From Peromyscus leucopus (Eukaryota; Chordata; Mammalia; Rodentia; Cricetidae), in NCBI RefSeq assembly GCF_004664715.2, contig NC_051069.1, positions 1,120,001-1,184,000 of the forward strand: DNA of 64,000 nucleotides, given 5' to 3'. The notes beneath the pieces were generated by a model that was not told the DNA's origin, did not search any database, and worked only from the letters and a program-made list of their open reading frames with translations. Made by a program: the position numbers and the translations under genes. Shown in pieces: positions 1 to 9,677 of this stretch; position 1 is the first letter of the stretch, and the number at the start of each line of letters is the position of its first letter.

Positions 1-937
1 GTGTGCATGCTAGGTTCCCTGGGTATTGCTGTGATAAAACATCCTGATGAAAAGCAACCTGGGGAGGATAGGGTTCATTCGGCTTACACTTCTACATCAC
101 AGTCCGTCTTCGAAAGAGGTCAGGGCAGGAACTTAAGCAAGGCAGGGACATGGAGGCAGGAGCTGATGCAGAGACCATGGAGGGGTGCTGCTGACTGCCT
201 TGCTCAGCCTGCTTCCTTATGTAACTCAGAACCACCTGCCCAGGGGCAGCACGGCCCACGGTGAGCTGTGCATCCTCACATCTGCTATCAGTCAAGAAAA
301 ATTCACCACAGGCTTGCCCACAGGCCAGTCTGATGGGGGCATTTTCTCAACTGAGATGCCCCTTTCCCAGGTGCCCCTGGCTTGCATCAAGCTGACTAAG
401 CAGCGGCACACTAGCCAAGCCCTCTACCATCTGAACCACACCGCCAGCCCCCTTGACAGGCTTTCCACACTTGTCGGGCAAGGCTGTTCACTTCATCTCT
501 AGTCTATAAAATGCTTGGTTTTTGTTTTTTATTTTTATTTCACTGTGGAAATATGGAAAAGACAAGGAAGCAACAAAATAGACATAAAACTCAATTCTCT
601 CATGAGATGAAAGAGGTTTGGATTTATGAATGGGATTGACCTGTGTTTACTGCTTTACACCTGCTCCATGCCCCCCTCCCCATGAAATGATAGTATTATG
701 AGCATTTTCCTTGAAAAAAGATTCCATTTAATCTATCTTCCCATCCTAAGCAGTGGCAAGTCTAACAGTCTACAGCTGTTGGGGATTGTAGGGAAGGCTG
801 TGGTCCACTAGACCACAGTGGGGCAGGCCTCAGCTGCTGTGGGAATCCCTGGTCCCTGCCTGGGAGCTGCTACTGGGGTGACACTGCTGTGTGTTCTCAC
901 ACCACTAGATCTGGGTTTTTCATTTTCACCCAACTAG
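1..937. other. Intron upstream of first visible exon
   Basis: Positions 11-412 are an antisense copy of a rodent interspersed repeat. The remainder (about 420-937) is intronic sequence with no gene. It includes an AT-rich stretch near 510-560 and the branch/pyrimidine region before the acceptor at 937. Confidence 0.7.
11..412 (-). mobile_element. Rodent interspersed repeat (family name not assigned), antisense
   Basis: Reverse-complemented, this stretch aligns by eye along its length with the copy at 42328-42731 (shared blocks include ggagctgatgcagag.ccatggaggggtgctgct and its surroundings). The end gtgctggctagt lies at about 405-412. It is a common rodent repeat; I cannot name the family with confidence. 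Confidence 0.65.
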
Positions 938-1090
938 AAAACCCTTGTGGATGTGACTTTGGAAAATAGCACCATCAAGGATCAAATCAGACATTTGCAG
1001 CAGACCTATGAAGCATCCATGGACAAGCTTCGGGAGAAGCAGAGGCAGCTAGAGGCTGCTCAAATGGAGAACCAGCTGCTGAAAATGAAG
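938..1090 (+). CDS. Myzap: Myzap coding exon (first in window), coiled-coil segment
   Basis: This 153-nt exon encodes 51 residues starting KTLVDVTLEN and ending ENQLLKMK. The acceptor is a pyrimidine-rich stretch ending caactag at 937 and the donor is aag|gtaaac at 1091. Both borders are phase 0. Hydrophobic residues recur at heptad spacing (I, L, Y, M, L, L), as expected for the central coiled coil. The frame is open upstream only as far as the acceptor region, so the preceding exon must lie outside the window. Confidence 0.93.
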
Positions 1091-1445
1091 GTAAACAATC
1101 GGCCTTGTTCCCACTGACCTCTCTCTAATTCTTCGTCTCCCTTTCCCCATTCTCTTTCTCATTAGGCTTCCTTACCCACAGGCACTGTCTGAAGGTGCCA
1201 AGGAGGTATCTGTGCACAGTTCCCTGCCTAGAGTTGAGGTGCTGCACAAATAACCCTTGGGGGATGCTTTTCTTAACCTATAGTGTTTTCAAGGTCTTCC
1301 TAGAAGCCATCATGACATTGTGGTTATGTTACTGGGAAGGCCAGTGGTATGCTTCCTGGGTCTAGAATATACTCATGAGCTTTGGGGGGGGGGCTCTCCC
1401 TTTACCATGTATATCCTCTTTGAAGTCCCAAGGACTGCCCCTGCC

Positions 1446-1447
<2 letters not shown>

Positions 1448-1479
<32 letters not shown>
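1448..1479. repeat. (AC)n microsatellite
   Basis: An uninterrupted AC dinucleotide run of about 16 units, followed by CCCC. Confidence 0.95.
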
Positions 1480-1481
<2 letters not shown>

Positions 1482-1589
1482 CAAAGATCTGTCCCTCCTA
1501 GCCACTGAATTGTTTATAGGCCTAAGATAAACTTTGAACACATCAGTGGGCCTTCCCAAAGTTTTCACTCAAGCCTGTGGGGGTTTTAT

Positions 1590-2020
1590 TTTTAAGTTTT
1601 TAGAGGCAGCTATGACACAATAGCAGTTTCCTTATGACATTTTCATACATGCATGTGTGTGTTTTGAGCATATCCACCCCCTCATTGGTCTCTCTTACCC
1701 CCCCTCATTTATCACCTTCCTTTTCCCAGCTATTCCCCCTTCTGCTTTATGTCTTTTTGTGTATGTGAGTGTAGGTAGGCTTTGTTACAGGAGTGTGTGT
1801 GAGAGATTCTTCAGGGGATTATAAGCAGTTTGCCAATGACTACACCACTGAAAAAAAATGTCTCTCTCTCCCAGCCTCTATCAACCGCCTACAGATGCTC
1901 TAGAGAGGGCGTGGCCTCATGAGCCCCTCCTCCAAGACTGTGGTTTTCAGGTTGTGTACTGTGCAGCCTTAAGCTGTTCTGCGGATCCTGTATAACTGAT
2001 GGCCTAATCCAGAGTATGCT
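1590..2020. mobile_element. Lx-like rodent L1 fragment (tentative)
   Basis: The order of phrases (ttcatacatgcatgtg..., gagcatatccacccc, a pyrimidine-rich block, then ...gtggcctcatgagcccctcc) matches my memory of an old rodent L1/Lx-type repeat. It is divergent, so the family is uncertain. Confidence 0.4.
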
Positions 2021-2224
2021 AGTGAGAAGTGGAGCTGCTACTAATTCAGTCAGGAAAACTGTCTGGCAGTGCGGCCTTCCCTGTGTCTGCTGGGCTGCAC
2101 TGCAGACTCTGTTGTTCCCCTCTGGGTTCCTGCTGTTACAGCCACCTGGGGCCAGGCTTAGGCAGAATACTTCAGCCCTTCTTTGCTTTGTCTTCAAATA
2201 AGCCAACTCTTTCTGTTTTTACTA

Positions 2225-2432
2225 TTTTAAATGATGTGTATATGTATGTATCTCAGTGTGGGTTTGTGCACCTGAGTGCAGTGCCCATAGAGGCCAGAAG
2301 AGGGCATTAGATCCCTCAGAGCTGGAGTTACAGGTGATTGTGAGCCACCTGATGTGGGAACTGGGAAGGGAACTCAGATCTTCTGGAGGACCAGAAAGTG
2401 CTCTTAATTGCTGAGCCATCTCTTCAGCCCTA
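2225..2432 (-). mobile_element. B2/B3-family SINE
   Basis: Antisense SINE: aggccagaagagggcat, gagctggagttacaggt and gctgagccatctcttcagccc occur in the expected order, with the tRNA-derived head at the right end. Confidence 0.8.
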
Positions 2433-2660
2433 GGTCGGTCTTTCTTTTTTTCTTCCTTCCTTCCTTCCTTCCTTCCTTCCTTCCTTCCTTCCTTCCTTCC
2501 TTCCTTCTTTCGTTTCCTTTCGTTTCCTTTCGTTTCCTTTCTCTTAATTGCTGAGCCATCTCTTCAGCCCTAGGTCGGTCTTTCTTTTTTCCTTCCTTCC
2601 TTCCTTCCTTCCTTCCTTCCTTCCTTCCTTCCTTTCTTTCCTTTCCTTTCCTTTCTACAG
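2401..2660. repeat. 140-bp tandem duplication of SINE end plus (CCTT)n
   Basis: The block starting ctcttaattgctgagccatc at 2401 recurs at 2541 with 140-bp spacing. Each copy contains the SINE head, 'taggtcggtctttctttttt' and a (CCTT)n tract (about 2452-2510 and 2591-2635), followed by CCTTT variants. Confidence 0.9.
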
Positions 2661-3566
2661 TTTTATACAATATTTTTCTCACTAGGAATTATATTGAGCA
2701 CCAACTCTTTGGGTCTGTCCTGTGTGTTCCTGTTTGCTCTGGGGTCGTATGTCACCAGGCATGGCAAGGTAGTCTGACAGTCCAGACCCCTTATGTCCAG
2801 CCTACAGTGACCTGTTTTAGAGACCTTTGCTGAGTTCAATCCTGACCACTTCCTTTTGCTTTATCCTACAAATTAAAAATGAAAGGAGTTCCAGGGACTC
2901 ACGTTGCCATACGTGACTGGAATGCAGTGTGAACAGACTTCAGGCACAGCCCTTTCCCATGGCCCCTGTGCAGTAGACATGAAGTGTGGGGTGGACCCAC
3001 GTTCTAAGCTAATGATAAGTTTCGCTTGTGAATTTCCATCCTGTGACTTCTCAGTACTGACACTTCCCCAGAGATGAACGTTCAAGGGTGTCAAAAGTGA
3101 CTTGTCACATCTTTGGAGTAAACACTATGCAGCTTATTAAGGCCAAAGGGCACCTCCCTTCCTCCCGAGGTGAGGTGCTCACATGCTCAGGCATCTTAGA
3201 CAAGCAGAAGTCTGATAGGGCAAGGCACATGTGCAGCAGTGTTGGGGCAGGGGTATGAGGTCCTTACTGAAGGCCAGAAAGGAGACATCATTCCTGGAGC
3301 CTCTCCCCACCCACCCCAGCTCCAAAGACTCTCTCAAGCTGCACCTGCTCTGGCTGGCCACTAAAGGCTCCCAGGGGCCCCACTAGGCTGAGAGGCTTCC
3401 AAAGACAACAGTTTGGAAAGTATGGGAAAGACGAGTGCAGATTTCTCATTTGTGCTTACTGAGACCGGACTTAGAGATGCGCTTGGTCAGTGCAATGAAT
3501 GGGATTGATTAGACAAGCTAACTTTAAAATAATCTGTGCACACGTGTGCATATAGGTGCATGTGTG

Positions 3567-3674
3567 TGGGTGCACATGTGTGTATATATATATATATACT
3601 TAGGATAATATATATAAATGTGGGTGCACATGTGTGTATATATATATATATACTTCGGATAATATATATAAATG
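3567..3674. repeat. 54-bp tandem duplication with (TA)n
   Basis: Two adjacent copies start tgggtgcacatgtgtgta at 3567 and 3621. Each contains a (TA)n run and ggataatatatataaatg, with a single visible difference (taggat/tcggat). Confidence 0.92.
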
Positions 3675-3880
3675 CTTGGGTGTAGCTCAGAGGTCAACTT
3701 CAAGTGTAGTTGCTCAGGAGCTGTCCATCTTATCTTTTCAAGACACAATCTCTCACTGGGACCAGGGTTTCGCTGTTTATAGCTGGCTGGTCAGTGAGCC
3801 CCAGGGATCATCCACCTGTCCACCTGTCTGTCTGCTCAGTGTTGGGAGTTACAAGTGTGAGCCACCATACCTGGCTGTTT
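3675..3880 (-). mobile_element. B4/B1-derived SINE (tentative)
   Basis: The phrase order agacacaatctctcactgg, ggctggtcagtgagcccc, gttgggagttacaagtgtgagccacc is that of a common antisense rodent SINE. The family assignment is from memory. Confidence 0.5.
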
Positions 3881-3881
3881 C

Positions 3882-3884
<3 letters not shown>

Positions 3885-3942
<58 letters not shown>

Positions 3943-3969
3943 CCCTCTCCCTCCCTCCCCCTCTCTCTT
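3885..3969. repeat. (CT)n microsatellite with CCCT-rich end
   Basis: A pure CT run to about 3938 is followed by imperfect CCCTCC sequence. The long Ser/Leu reading frames here are repeat artefacts. Confidence 0.95.
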
Positions 3970-4262
3970 TTTCTGGCATGGGTTCTCGAAAAACTTTACC
4001 AACTGAGCCCATCTCCGCAGCCCCAAGAAGCGACCTTCTGAAAGATTCGCTCCCTGAAACACCTTGTCCCAATTATCCTAAGTAACTTCGTGTACAGTGC
4101 CATCTTTCACTGGTGTGCGCCCTGCTCTGCCTCTCTCCTGGCCCTCCTGCTTGCTGCTCCTGTCTATCCAGAGACCCCTGGGAGTCACACTCTGATCTGT
4201 GTGTGTAGACGCGCTAGAGAGGCAAGGTACAGGCTGCAGTTCTGCAACGAGACTCATTGCAG

Positions 4263-4388
4263 GTGGAGTCGTCTCAGGAAGCCAACGCCGAGGTGATGCG
4301 GGAGATGACGAGGAAGCTGTACAGCCAGTATGAGGAGAAGCTGCAGGAGGCGCAGCGCAAGCACAGTGCGGAGAAGGAGGCGCTCCTG
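4263..4388 (+). CDS. Myzap: Myzap coding exon, coiled-coil segment
   Basis: This 126-nt exon encodes 42 residues from VESSQEANAEV to SAEKEALL, in phase 0 at both ends. The acceptor is actcattgcag at 4262. The donor is ctg|gtgcgt, weaker than the gtaag consensus because +3 is G and +4 is C. The segment is almost entirely charged or polar with leucines at intervals (a coiled coil). Its base composition is GC-rich compared with flanking DNA. It joins in frame to both neighbours. Confidence 0.93.
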
Positions 4389-4497
4389 GTGCGTGTGTGC
4401 TGCTAAAACAGAAGGCGGGGGATGTGGCCGGCAGGTTTAACAGGAAGGTTTTGTCCCCGAAGGGAGTCATGAGGTTGGATGTGAAGAGGAATCAGGG

Positions 4498-4538
4498 GAT
4501 TCATTCATTCATTCATTCATTCATTCATTCATTCATTC
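4498..4538. repeat. (ATTC)n microsatellite
   Basis: About 10 units of ATTC. A second (ATTC)n tract of similar length occurs at 42049-42087. Confidence 0.95.
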
Positions 4539-4679
4539 ACTGTCTATTTCATGTGTGTGTTATATGCATATGTGCACTGTGTATACAGGTGTCCCTACTC
4601 AAGGGTGCACTTGAGAGGCGAGAGATTGATTCTGGTAGTGTGCCCCTGCCATTCAACACCCTCTTTATTGCTTATTTAT

Positions 4680-4908
4680 TTTGAAACAAGAGTTTTCACT
4701 GAGCTTGAAGCTTACCATTTAGTCTAGGCCCCTGGCCAGCGGTTTTTCAGAATACCCACCCGCTGTGGCCCTGTGTTAGCCTCCACGGTGCTGGGGTCAC
4801 AGCATGCACTGTCATGCCCAGCTTTTACTTGCAGGCTGGGGATCTGAACTCAGGTCCTCCTGCTTACACTGCCAGCTCTTCATCCACTGAGCCACCTCCC
4901 CGGCCCAG
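4680..4908 (-). mobile_element. B4-like SINE
   Basis: Antisense B1-like right part (ggtgctggggtcacagcatgc) and ID-like end (gaactcaggtcctcctgctt ... ccactgagccacctcccc) are in the order of a B4-type composite SINE. Confidence 0.6.
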
Positions 4909-5460
4909 GGAAATTTATTTGATTGTTCATTCGCTCCCGTTTTCCCTCCTTCTGGAGTAAGCCACTGTCTCTGTCTGTCTCCAAATACACGTTTCTCCAG
5001 CTAATAGGACCATTCGCCCACATCCGAGTGGATCCTGGGTTGGTCTGTTTGCTCTAACCTCCCATGTCCCCGTGCTGGATTATACAGTTGCGCCCGGTCT
5101 TGGGAGCTCCACCTTCTCCATCCCCAGGTCTGCTGTTCCCACAGGGGGACGTGACTTGTGTCCTCAGAGAGTCATTCCCCCCCTCCTCCTGGCTGTGGGA
5201 TTGGACTGTGCCTCTGACTAGAGGTGGGCTCACATCTTGGCCTCGCTAGGAGGGCCCACATTCTTTGAAGGAGTCGCTCTGTGTCTGTGTCCTTGGAGGT
5301 TTAATCAATGCCCCAGATGTTTGGGTTTTTCTGGAAGAGTAAGTGGCTGTATTGCATTGTGGGAGGAAGACCTGGGAGTTCCTCATTCCGCTTCAGACAT
5401 ATGTTGGCCCACACAGTGACACTGAGCATTTGTACAATGGTATTTAAGCCTTCACAGGCT

Positions 5461-5512
5461 ATTTTTTTTTCTTTTTCTTTTCTTTTTTTTCTTTTTTCTT
5501 TTTTTTTTTTGC
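5461..5512. repeat. T-rich / (CTTTT)n tract
   Basis: T-runs separated by single C, about 52 nt; it gives the Lys-rich antisense frames. Confidence 0.9.
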
Positions 5513-5561
5513 ACCTTTTTAACATAAACTTTCAGGAGAGAGTTACTGGGCCCATTGAAAA

Positions 5562-5775
5562 GCACATGAGGGGTCAGTGTGAGTACTCAGCAGGTAAAGA
5601 TGCTTACTGCCGAGGTGATAAGCTGAGCTCGATCCGAAGCCCACACGATGGAAGGAGAGAACAGACATTTGACGGCTGTCTTCTCACCTCCACACTTCTG
5701 ACCTCCACACATGTACCCTGGCACCCATATCTGCCACCCACAAAATAAAATAAACATAAAATCTTAAATAAAGTT
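5562..5775 (+). mobile_element. B2-type SINE
   Basis: A degenerate 'ctcagcaggtaaagatgcttactgcc' head, a middle with 'acctccacacatgtaccctggcacc', and an A-rich AATAAA-like tail (aaaataaaataaacataaaatc). Confidence 0.65.
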
Positions 5776-5981
5776 AAAGAAGAATAGCTGCTACATGACG
5801 TGCTTTGTTCGGAGATGAAACCAGACTCATGACAATTGAGTTCACTCCATGTGAGAAGCATGGGCCCCTGGGTCATGCCTTCACAGGGAGCTCAGGACCC
5901 AGTAAGGCACTGTCTGGTCTGGACTTAGGTGAGTCACCTGGGTATCCAGGCCTTGCTGAGGAGAGTGTGTGCCTATTGCAG

Positions 5982-6110
5982 GAAGAAACCAATAGCTTTC
6001 TGAAAGCAATCGAAGAGGCCAATAAAAAGATGGAGGCAGCTGAGCTCAGCCTGGAGGAGAAAGACCAGAGGATCGGGGAGCTGGACAGGTTGATTGAGCG
6101 AATGGAGAAG
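5982..6110 (+). CDS. Myzap: Myzap coding exon, coiled-coil segment
   Basis: This 129-nt exon encodes 43 residues from EETNSFLKAI to LIERMEK, phase 0. The acceptor is gcctattgcag at 5981, with a purine-interrupted and therefore weak pyrimidine tract; the donor is aag|gtaaca. A GC-rich minisatellite starts only 14 nt after the exon. If the intron were retained, the frame would continue 99 codons through that repeat to a stop at 6408-6410, giving a Pro/Ala/Cys-rich tail. Confidence 0.93.
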
Positions 6111-6124
6111 GTAACAGATGCAGC

Positions 6125-6366
6125 CTGGGCCTGCTGCCCCCCTGCCCAGTCCCCCTGGGCCTGCTGCCCCCCTGCCCAGTCCCCTGGGCCTGCTGCCCCC
6201 CTGCCCAGTCCCTCTGGGTCTGCTGCCCCCCCCAGTCCCCCTGGGCCTGCTGCCCCCTGCCCAGTCCCTCTGGGTCTGCTGCCCCCCCCAGTCCCCCTGG
6301 CCTGCTGCCCCCTGCCCAGCCCCCCTGGGCCTGCTGCCCCCCTTCCCAGTCCCCCTGGCCCCACAG
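6125..6366. repeat. GC-rich minisatellite, 27-30-bp unit, about 8 copies
   Basis: The unit is ctgggcctgctgccccc followed by ctgcccagtcccc. Eight copies plus a partial one vary between 27 and 30 bp. Two neighbouring pairs (copies 3-4 and 5-6) repeat the same long/short order with ctgggtctgctg in the second member. The minus strand is G-run rich. The array begins 14 nt after the splice donor of the third exon in the window. Confidence 0.93.
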
Positions 6367-7669
6367 TTCCTTTGAAGACCTGCCCAAAGTGTCAGAAGCC
6401 TCAGGACTGACTCCCGTCAGTCCCCCAGTTTTCAGGGCAGTGTGTCTTATAAAACACAGCAGGGGGGTGAACAAAGTTCTTGTCTTCCTCTCTGGTGACT
6501 ATTTCTATGGTTGGTTGTTCCTGTAGTGTTGGCAATCGAACCCATGGCCTGGTACCTGCTAGGCAAAGCCCAGCCCAGCTCATCAAAACTATTTTGATAC
6601 ATTAAAAAAAAAAAAGTCACCTGTAAAATTGTTTCTGCAGATGAATATTGCAGCAGCTAGCTTTGTGGGTTCTCTAGACGTGCTCTTCGTTTAACCTGAT
6701 GAGGCAATGTATGTGGAGGCTCCCTCAGCACCCCGCCCCTCTTGTTTCTGGGGCATGTGTCTGGGGCAGGTTGACTTTTCCACGACACGCCTGGGCCCTG
6801 AATGGGATGGGGAGGCAACCTCAGCTGTGTGTGGTCAACAGGCTGACCGTGGGGGGAGGGGGGAAGGCTTACAGAGCTGACAGGTCAGTCTTGGGCAGGG
6901 GTGCACAACGAGGCAGGAAGTGGAAGAGAAAAGACAGGAAGGAAGGAGAGGAAGAGAAAGCGTGGTGACATTGAGCAGCTGACAGCTGACTTCTGGCTAG
7001 ACTTCTGGAGTTGAAGGCCAAAGCTGGGTCTGGCTTCTGGAAAAACTAGCTCCCTAGTTACGCCGAAGTTGCCCATAGCACTGACCTACCATGGGCATGA
7101 TGTCATTGGCGCCAAGTGCCAGACCCTGCAAGCTGGAAACCCCAGCCTAATGGTGGAGCAAGGTCCTGTCTAGGCTTCAGATAGATCTGAGGCTGGGCCT
7201 CTAACCTCTTCTGACTGGCCTGCCACACAGGCCTTTACTCCTTGGACAGGGAGGGTCACAGGTTCCTTTCCCATGTATGTCTGTGTCCCCACCCCCACCC
7301 CGAAAGCAGAGTCTCATCATTTAGGTTTGGAGCCGATGTAACTTGTACGAGTGTCTTGGGGAGAATTGCTGAGAGCAGATGTGAGGCAGAGCCCTTCTCA
7401 GGGGAGCTCTCAAAGCAAATCCCCGCCTCCCCCCCAAGCAGGGCTCCCCAAATGTGTTTTAAGGGATTTTGCTATATTAATATCTATAATGCATGTCTAC
7501 TACACACTCCAGTGATGACAGGCACTGTGCCATTAGGAACACTTTCCTACTTTTTCTTTTCAAAGAAGTAATTGTGAAAATTCTTGCTGTTTGGGGCAAA
7601 CTTAAATGTACACATGTATGTTTATGTATCCAGCAAGGTCCATGAAGCATGTAGCTCGACACATCTATG

Positions 7670-7900
7670 TTTCTTATTGCTACTGAAATAAATTGCCAAA
7701 GAGTCAGTTTGTGTCCTGGAGGTGAGAAGTCCCAGAAGGAAGAGGTTGGCAGGATTTTAGAGGTTCTAAAAGAAAGTCTATTTCCTTGCCTTGTCTAACT
7801 CGGGGCACTACCTGTACGACTTGCCTTGTGGCCCATACGCTGGCGTCAGAGTCAGCCATGTGGTGTCTCCCTAGCTCCCTGTTTTTAACTCTGTTGCCTC
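7670..7900. mobile_element. Ancient mammalian interspersed repeat (tentative)
   Basis: The order 'attgctactgaaataaattgcc', 'cctggaggtgagaagtcc', 'ggcaggattttagaggttct', 'tatttccttgccttgtc' resembles a widespread mammalian repeat with 'ttctggaggtcagaagtcc' phrases. I cannot name the family. Confidence 0.4.
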
Positions 7901-7930
7901 CTCTAGTACGAGCTCCACACTACCCATGAG

Positions 7931-8470
7931 TGTAGATGAAATTCTAAACGGTCTTATATTTTTTTATATTTTTGGTTGTGAGCCTAGCCTTTAACGGCTG
8001 AGCCATCTCTCCAGCCCAACGGTCTTATTAAATAAGAAACAGAGCCAAATAAAGAGTTAAAAGCCCAGAGATCGAGCAGTAGCCAAGAGCTAAGACCACC
8101 TTAACTTACCACTGGCTGCTGTCCTCCCCTCAGAGAAACACCTTCTTCCTGTGTCCTGTCTTTTTATTGCCTTTCTGTTCTGCCTTCTCATTGGTTCTAA
8201 ACCCAACCACATGACTTCCTCGTCACTGCTTGTCTATACAGACCTCCAGGTCTCTATGGTTGGTACTGGGATTAAAGGCGTGTGTTACCATGCTAGCTGT
8301 GTCCTTGAATACACAAAGACTTTGCCTGCCATGTGATGGGATTAAGGGCGTGAGCTACCACTACCAGACTTCTGCTTAATGGCTTGCTCTTAGCTCTGAT
8401 CCCCAGGCAACTTTATTTATTAACATACAAATAAAATCACATTTCAGCACAAATAAAATATCATCGTACA
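7931..8470 (-). mobile_element. Solo LTR-like element (interrupted by a short SINE)
   Basis: On the minus strand the element starts TG (8470) and ends CA (7931) and carries AATAAATAAAG near its 5' part. It is flanked by tgag on both sides (7927-7930 and 8471-8474). Its 3' end (tgtagatgaaattctaaacgg... on the + strand) resembles the LTR at 38795-39286. A SINE fragment sits inside at 7958-8017. Non-autonomous, no coding capacity. Confidence 0.65.
7958..8017 (-). mobile_element. 5'-truncated B2-type SINE with 11-bp target duplication
   Basis: About 60 bp containing 'ggctgagccatctctccagccc' is flanked by identical aacggtcttat at 7947-7957 and 8018-8028. The duplication shows that it landed inside the older LTR. 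Confidence 0.85.
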
Positions 8471-8757
8471 TGAGACTCTCCGTATCATTAACCATGCTTG
8501 CAAAGTTCCCTTTTCTGTGTGAGATGATGTGTTTATAAGGGACTAACACTGAACTTCTTTGTGTGTGTGTGTGGAACAATTGTTATGGCCATAATGTACG
8601 TTTTATAAGTAACTACCCCTGTGTAAACATGATGTGGTTGGTCCATAGGACATTGCCAGAATTTCAGAGCCTCTTTGCTGGATGCTTTTGAAAACTATCA
8701 GGAATTTTTCAATGATTTATGATATTGATTATCATTAGTTAGAAATACAAATTTTCA

Positions 8758-8885
8758 AGTGGTGGCATTCATCTTTAATCCAAGCACTCAAGAGGCAGAG
8801 GCAGGTGGATCTCTGAGTTTGAGGCCAGCTTGGACTACAGAGTGAGTTCCAGGACAGCCAGAGTTACTCAGAAAGACCCTATCTC

Positions 8886-8914
<29 letters not shown>
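8758..8914 (+). mobile_element. B1 SINE with A-rich tail
   Basis: Recognisable B1: ctttaatccaagcactcaag, gaggcaggtggatctctgag, gagttccaggacagccag, then about 28 A. GAAA-rich sequence follows to about 8970. Confidence 0.9.
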
Positions 8915-8917
<3 letters not shown>

Positions 8918-9201
8918 CAGTAAGAAAGAAAGAAAAGAAAAAAAAGAAAGAAAGGAAGAAAAGAAATGTAAATTTTTATAAGACATGTGAGCCTGGGCTA
9001 GTGCTCATGTAATTTGATTAGAGTATCTTGTCTAATCCATAGTGTGTCTCTGCATTGGGCCCCTTTTGGTTTTGAGCTCTGGGCTGGTAGATGTGTGAAA
9101 CCCAGGGAATGATGTGCAGACTTGGACACCAGAGCTGCGTGTGTCTGGTGTTCCTCTTCTGTCTGGCTCCATCTGGCTCCATTTTATCATGTCTGTTTTA
9201 G

Positions 9202-9281
9202 GAACGGCATCAACTCCAGCTCCAGCTCCTGGAACATGAAACAGAAATGTCGGGGGAGATTGCAGATTCTGACAAGGACAG
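9202..9281 (+). CDS. Myzap: Myzap coding exon, coiled-coil segment
   Basis: This 80-nt exon encodes ERHQLQLQLLEHETEMSGE and the following IADSDKD, then two bases (AG) of a split arginine codon completed by G in the next exon. The acceptor is catgtctgttttag at 9201 and the donor ag|gtgagg at 9282. It ends in phase 2, the first non-zero phase in the window. A (TG)n tract lies about 50 nt into the following intron. Confidence 0.92.
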
Positions 9282-9331
9282 GTGAGGCAAGCTGGCCTTG
9301 GATTTGGATCAACTCAGAGGTGGACACACAC

Positions 9332-9333
<2 letters not shown>

Positions 9334-9378
<45 letters not shown>
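9334..9378. repeat. (TG)n microsatellite
   Basis: An uninterrupted TG run about 50 nt downstream of a Myzap splice donor. Confidence 0.95.
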
Positions 9379-9379
<1 letters not shown>

Positions 9380-9677
9380 GTATGCAATGTGTGTGTTCGT
9401 GCACACAGAGGCCAGAGGACAATGTCTGGTACCCTGCTCTTACCACTTTCTACCTTATTCCCTGGATCTAGGGTCTCTCAGTGAACCGGGAGCTAGGTTG
9501 GAACCTAGGGAGCTAGGCTGGAAGCCAGCAAGCCCTGGTCCCCCTTCTGTCTCCCCTCCTACAACACCCTACCCCACAGATATGCTCAACTTTTTGCATG
9601 GGTATTGGGGATTTGAACTCAGGTCTTCATGCTTGCCCAATAAGTCCTCCTCCCCACTGAGCCATCTCCCCACCCCC
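9379..9677 (-). mobile_element. B4-like SINE
   Basis: Antisense 'aggccagaggacaatgtctg' after the TG tract and the end 'gaactcaggtcttcatgctt ... ccactgagccatctcccc' mark a tRNA/ID-derived head at the right side. Confidence 0.6.

Larger units (their letters stand above)
1091..4262. other. Myzap intron
   Basis: The intron holds an (AC)n tract, an Lx-like L1 fragment, a B3 SINE with a 140-bp local duplication of its end plus (CCTT)n, a 54-bp tandem duplication, a B4-like SINE and a (CT)n tract. About 2680-3540 shows nothing I can assign. The frame at 4078-4470 (minus) and others here are chance frames. Confidence 0.7.
4389..5981. other. Myzap intron
   Basis: It holds (ATTC)n, an antisense B4-like SINE, a T-rich tract and a sense B2-like SINE. 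Positions 4910-5460 show nothing assignable. Confidence 0.7.
6111..9201. other. Myzap intron
   Basis: It starts with a minisatellite, then holds an ancient repeat fragment (7670-7900), a solo LTR split by a short SINE (7931-8470), and a B1 with a long A tail (8758-8914). Positions 6420-7660 show nothing clearly assignable. Confidence 0.7.

Noticed and set aside
5805..6410. 201-residue frame as an independent gene
   Set aside because: It contains the Myzap exon 5982-6110 in frame; the rest is intron and minisatellite. It is kept only as an intron-retention observation.
5873..6474. Gly-rich antisense frames (collagen-like appearance)
   Set aside because: These are translations of the minisatellite on the opposite strand; Gly-Pro-like repeats arise from the GC-rich unit.
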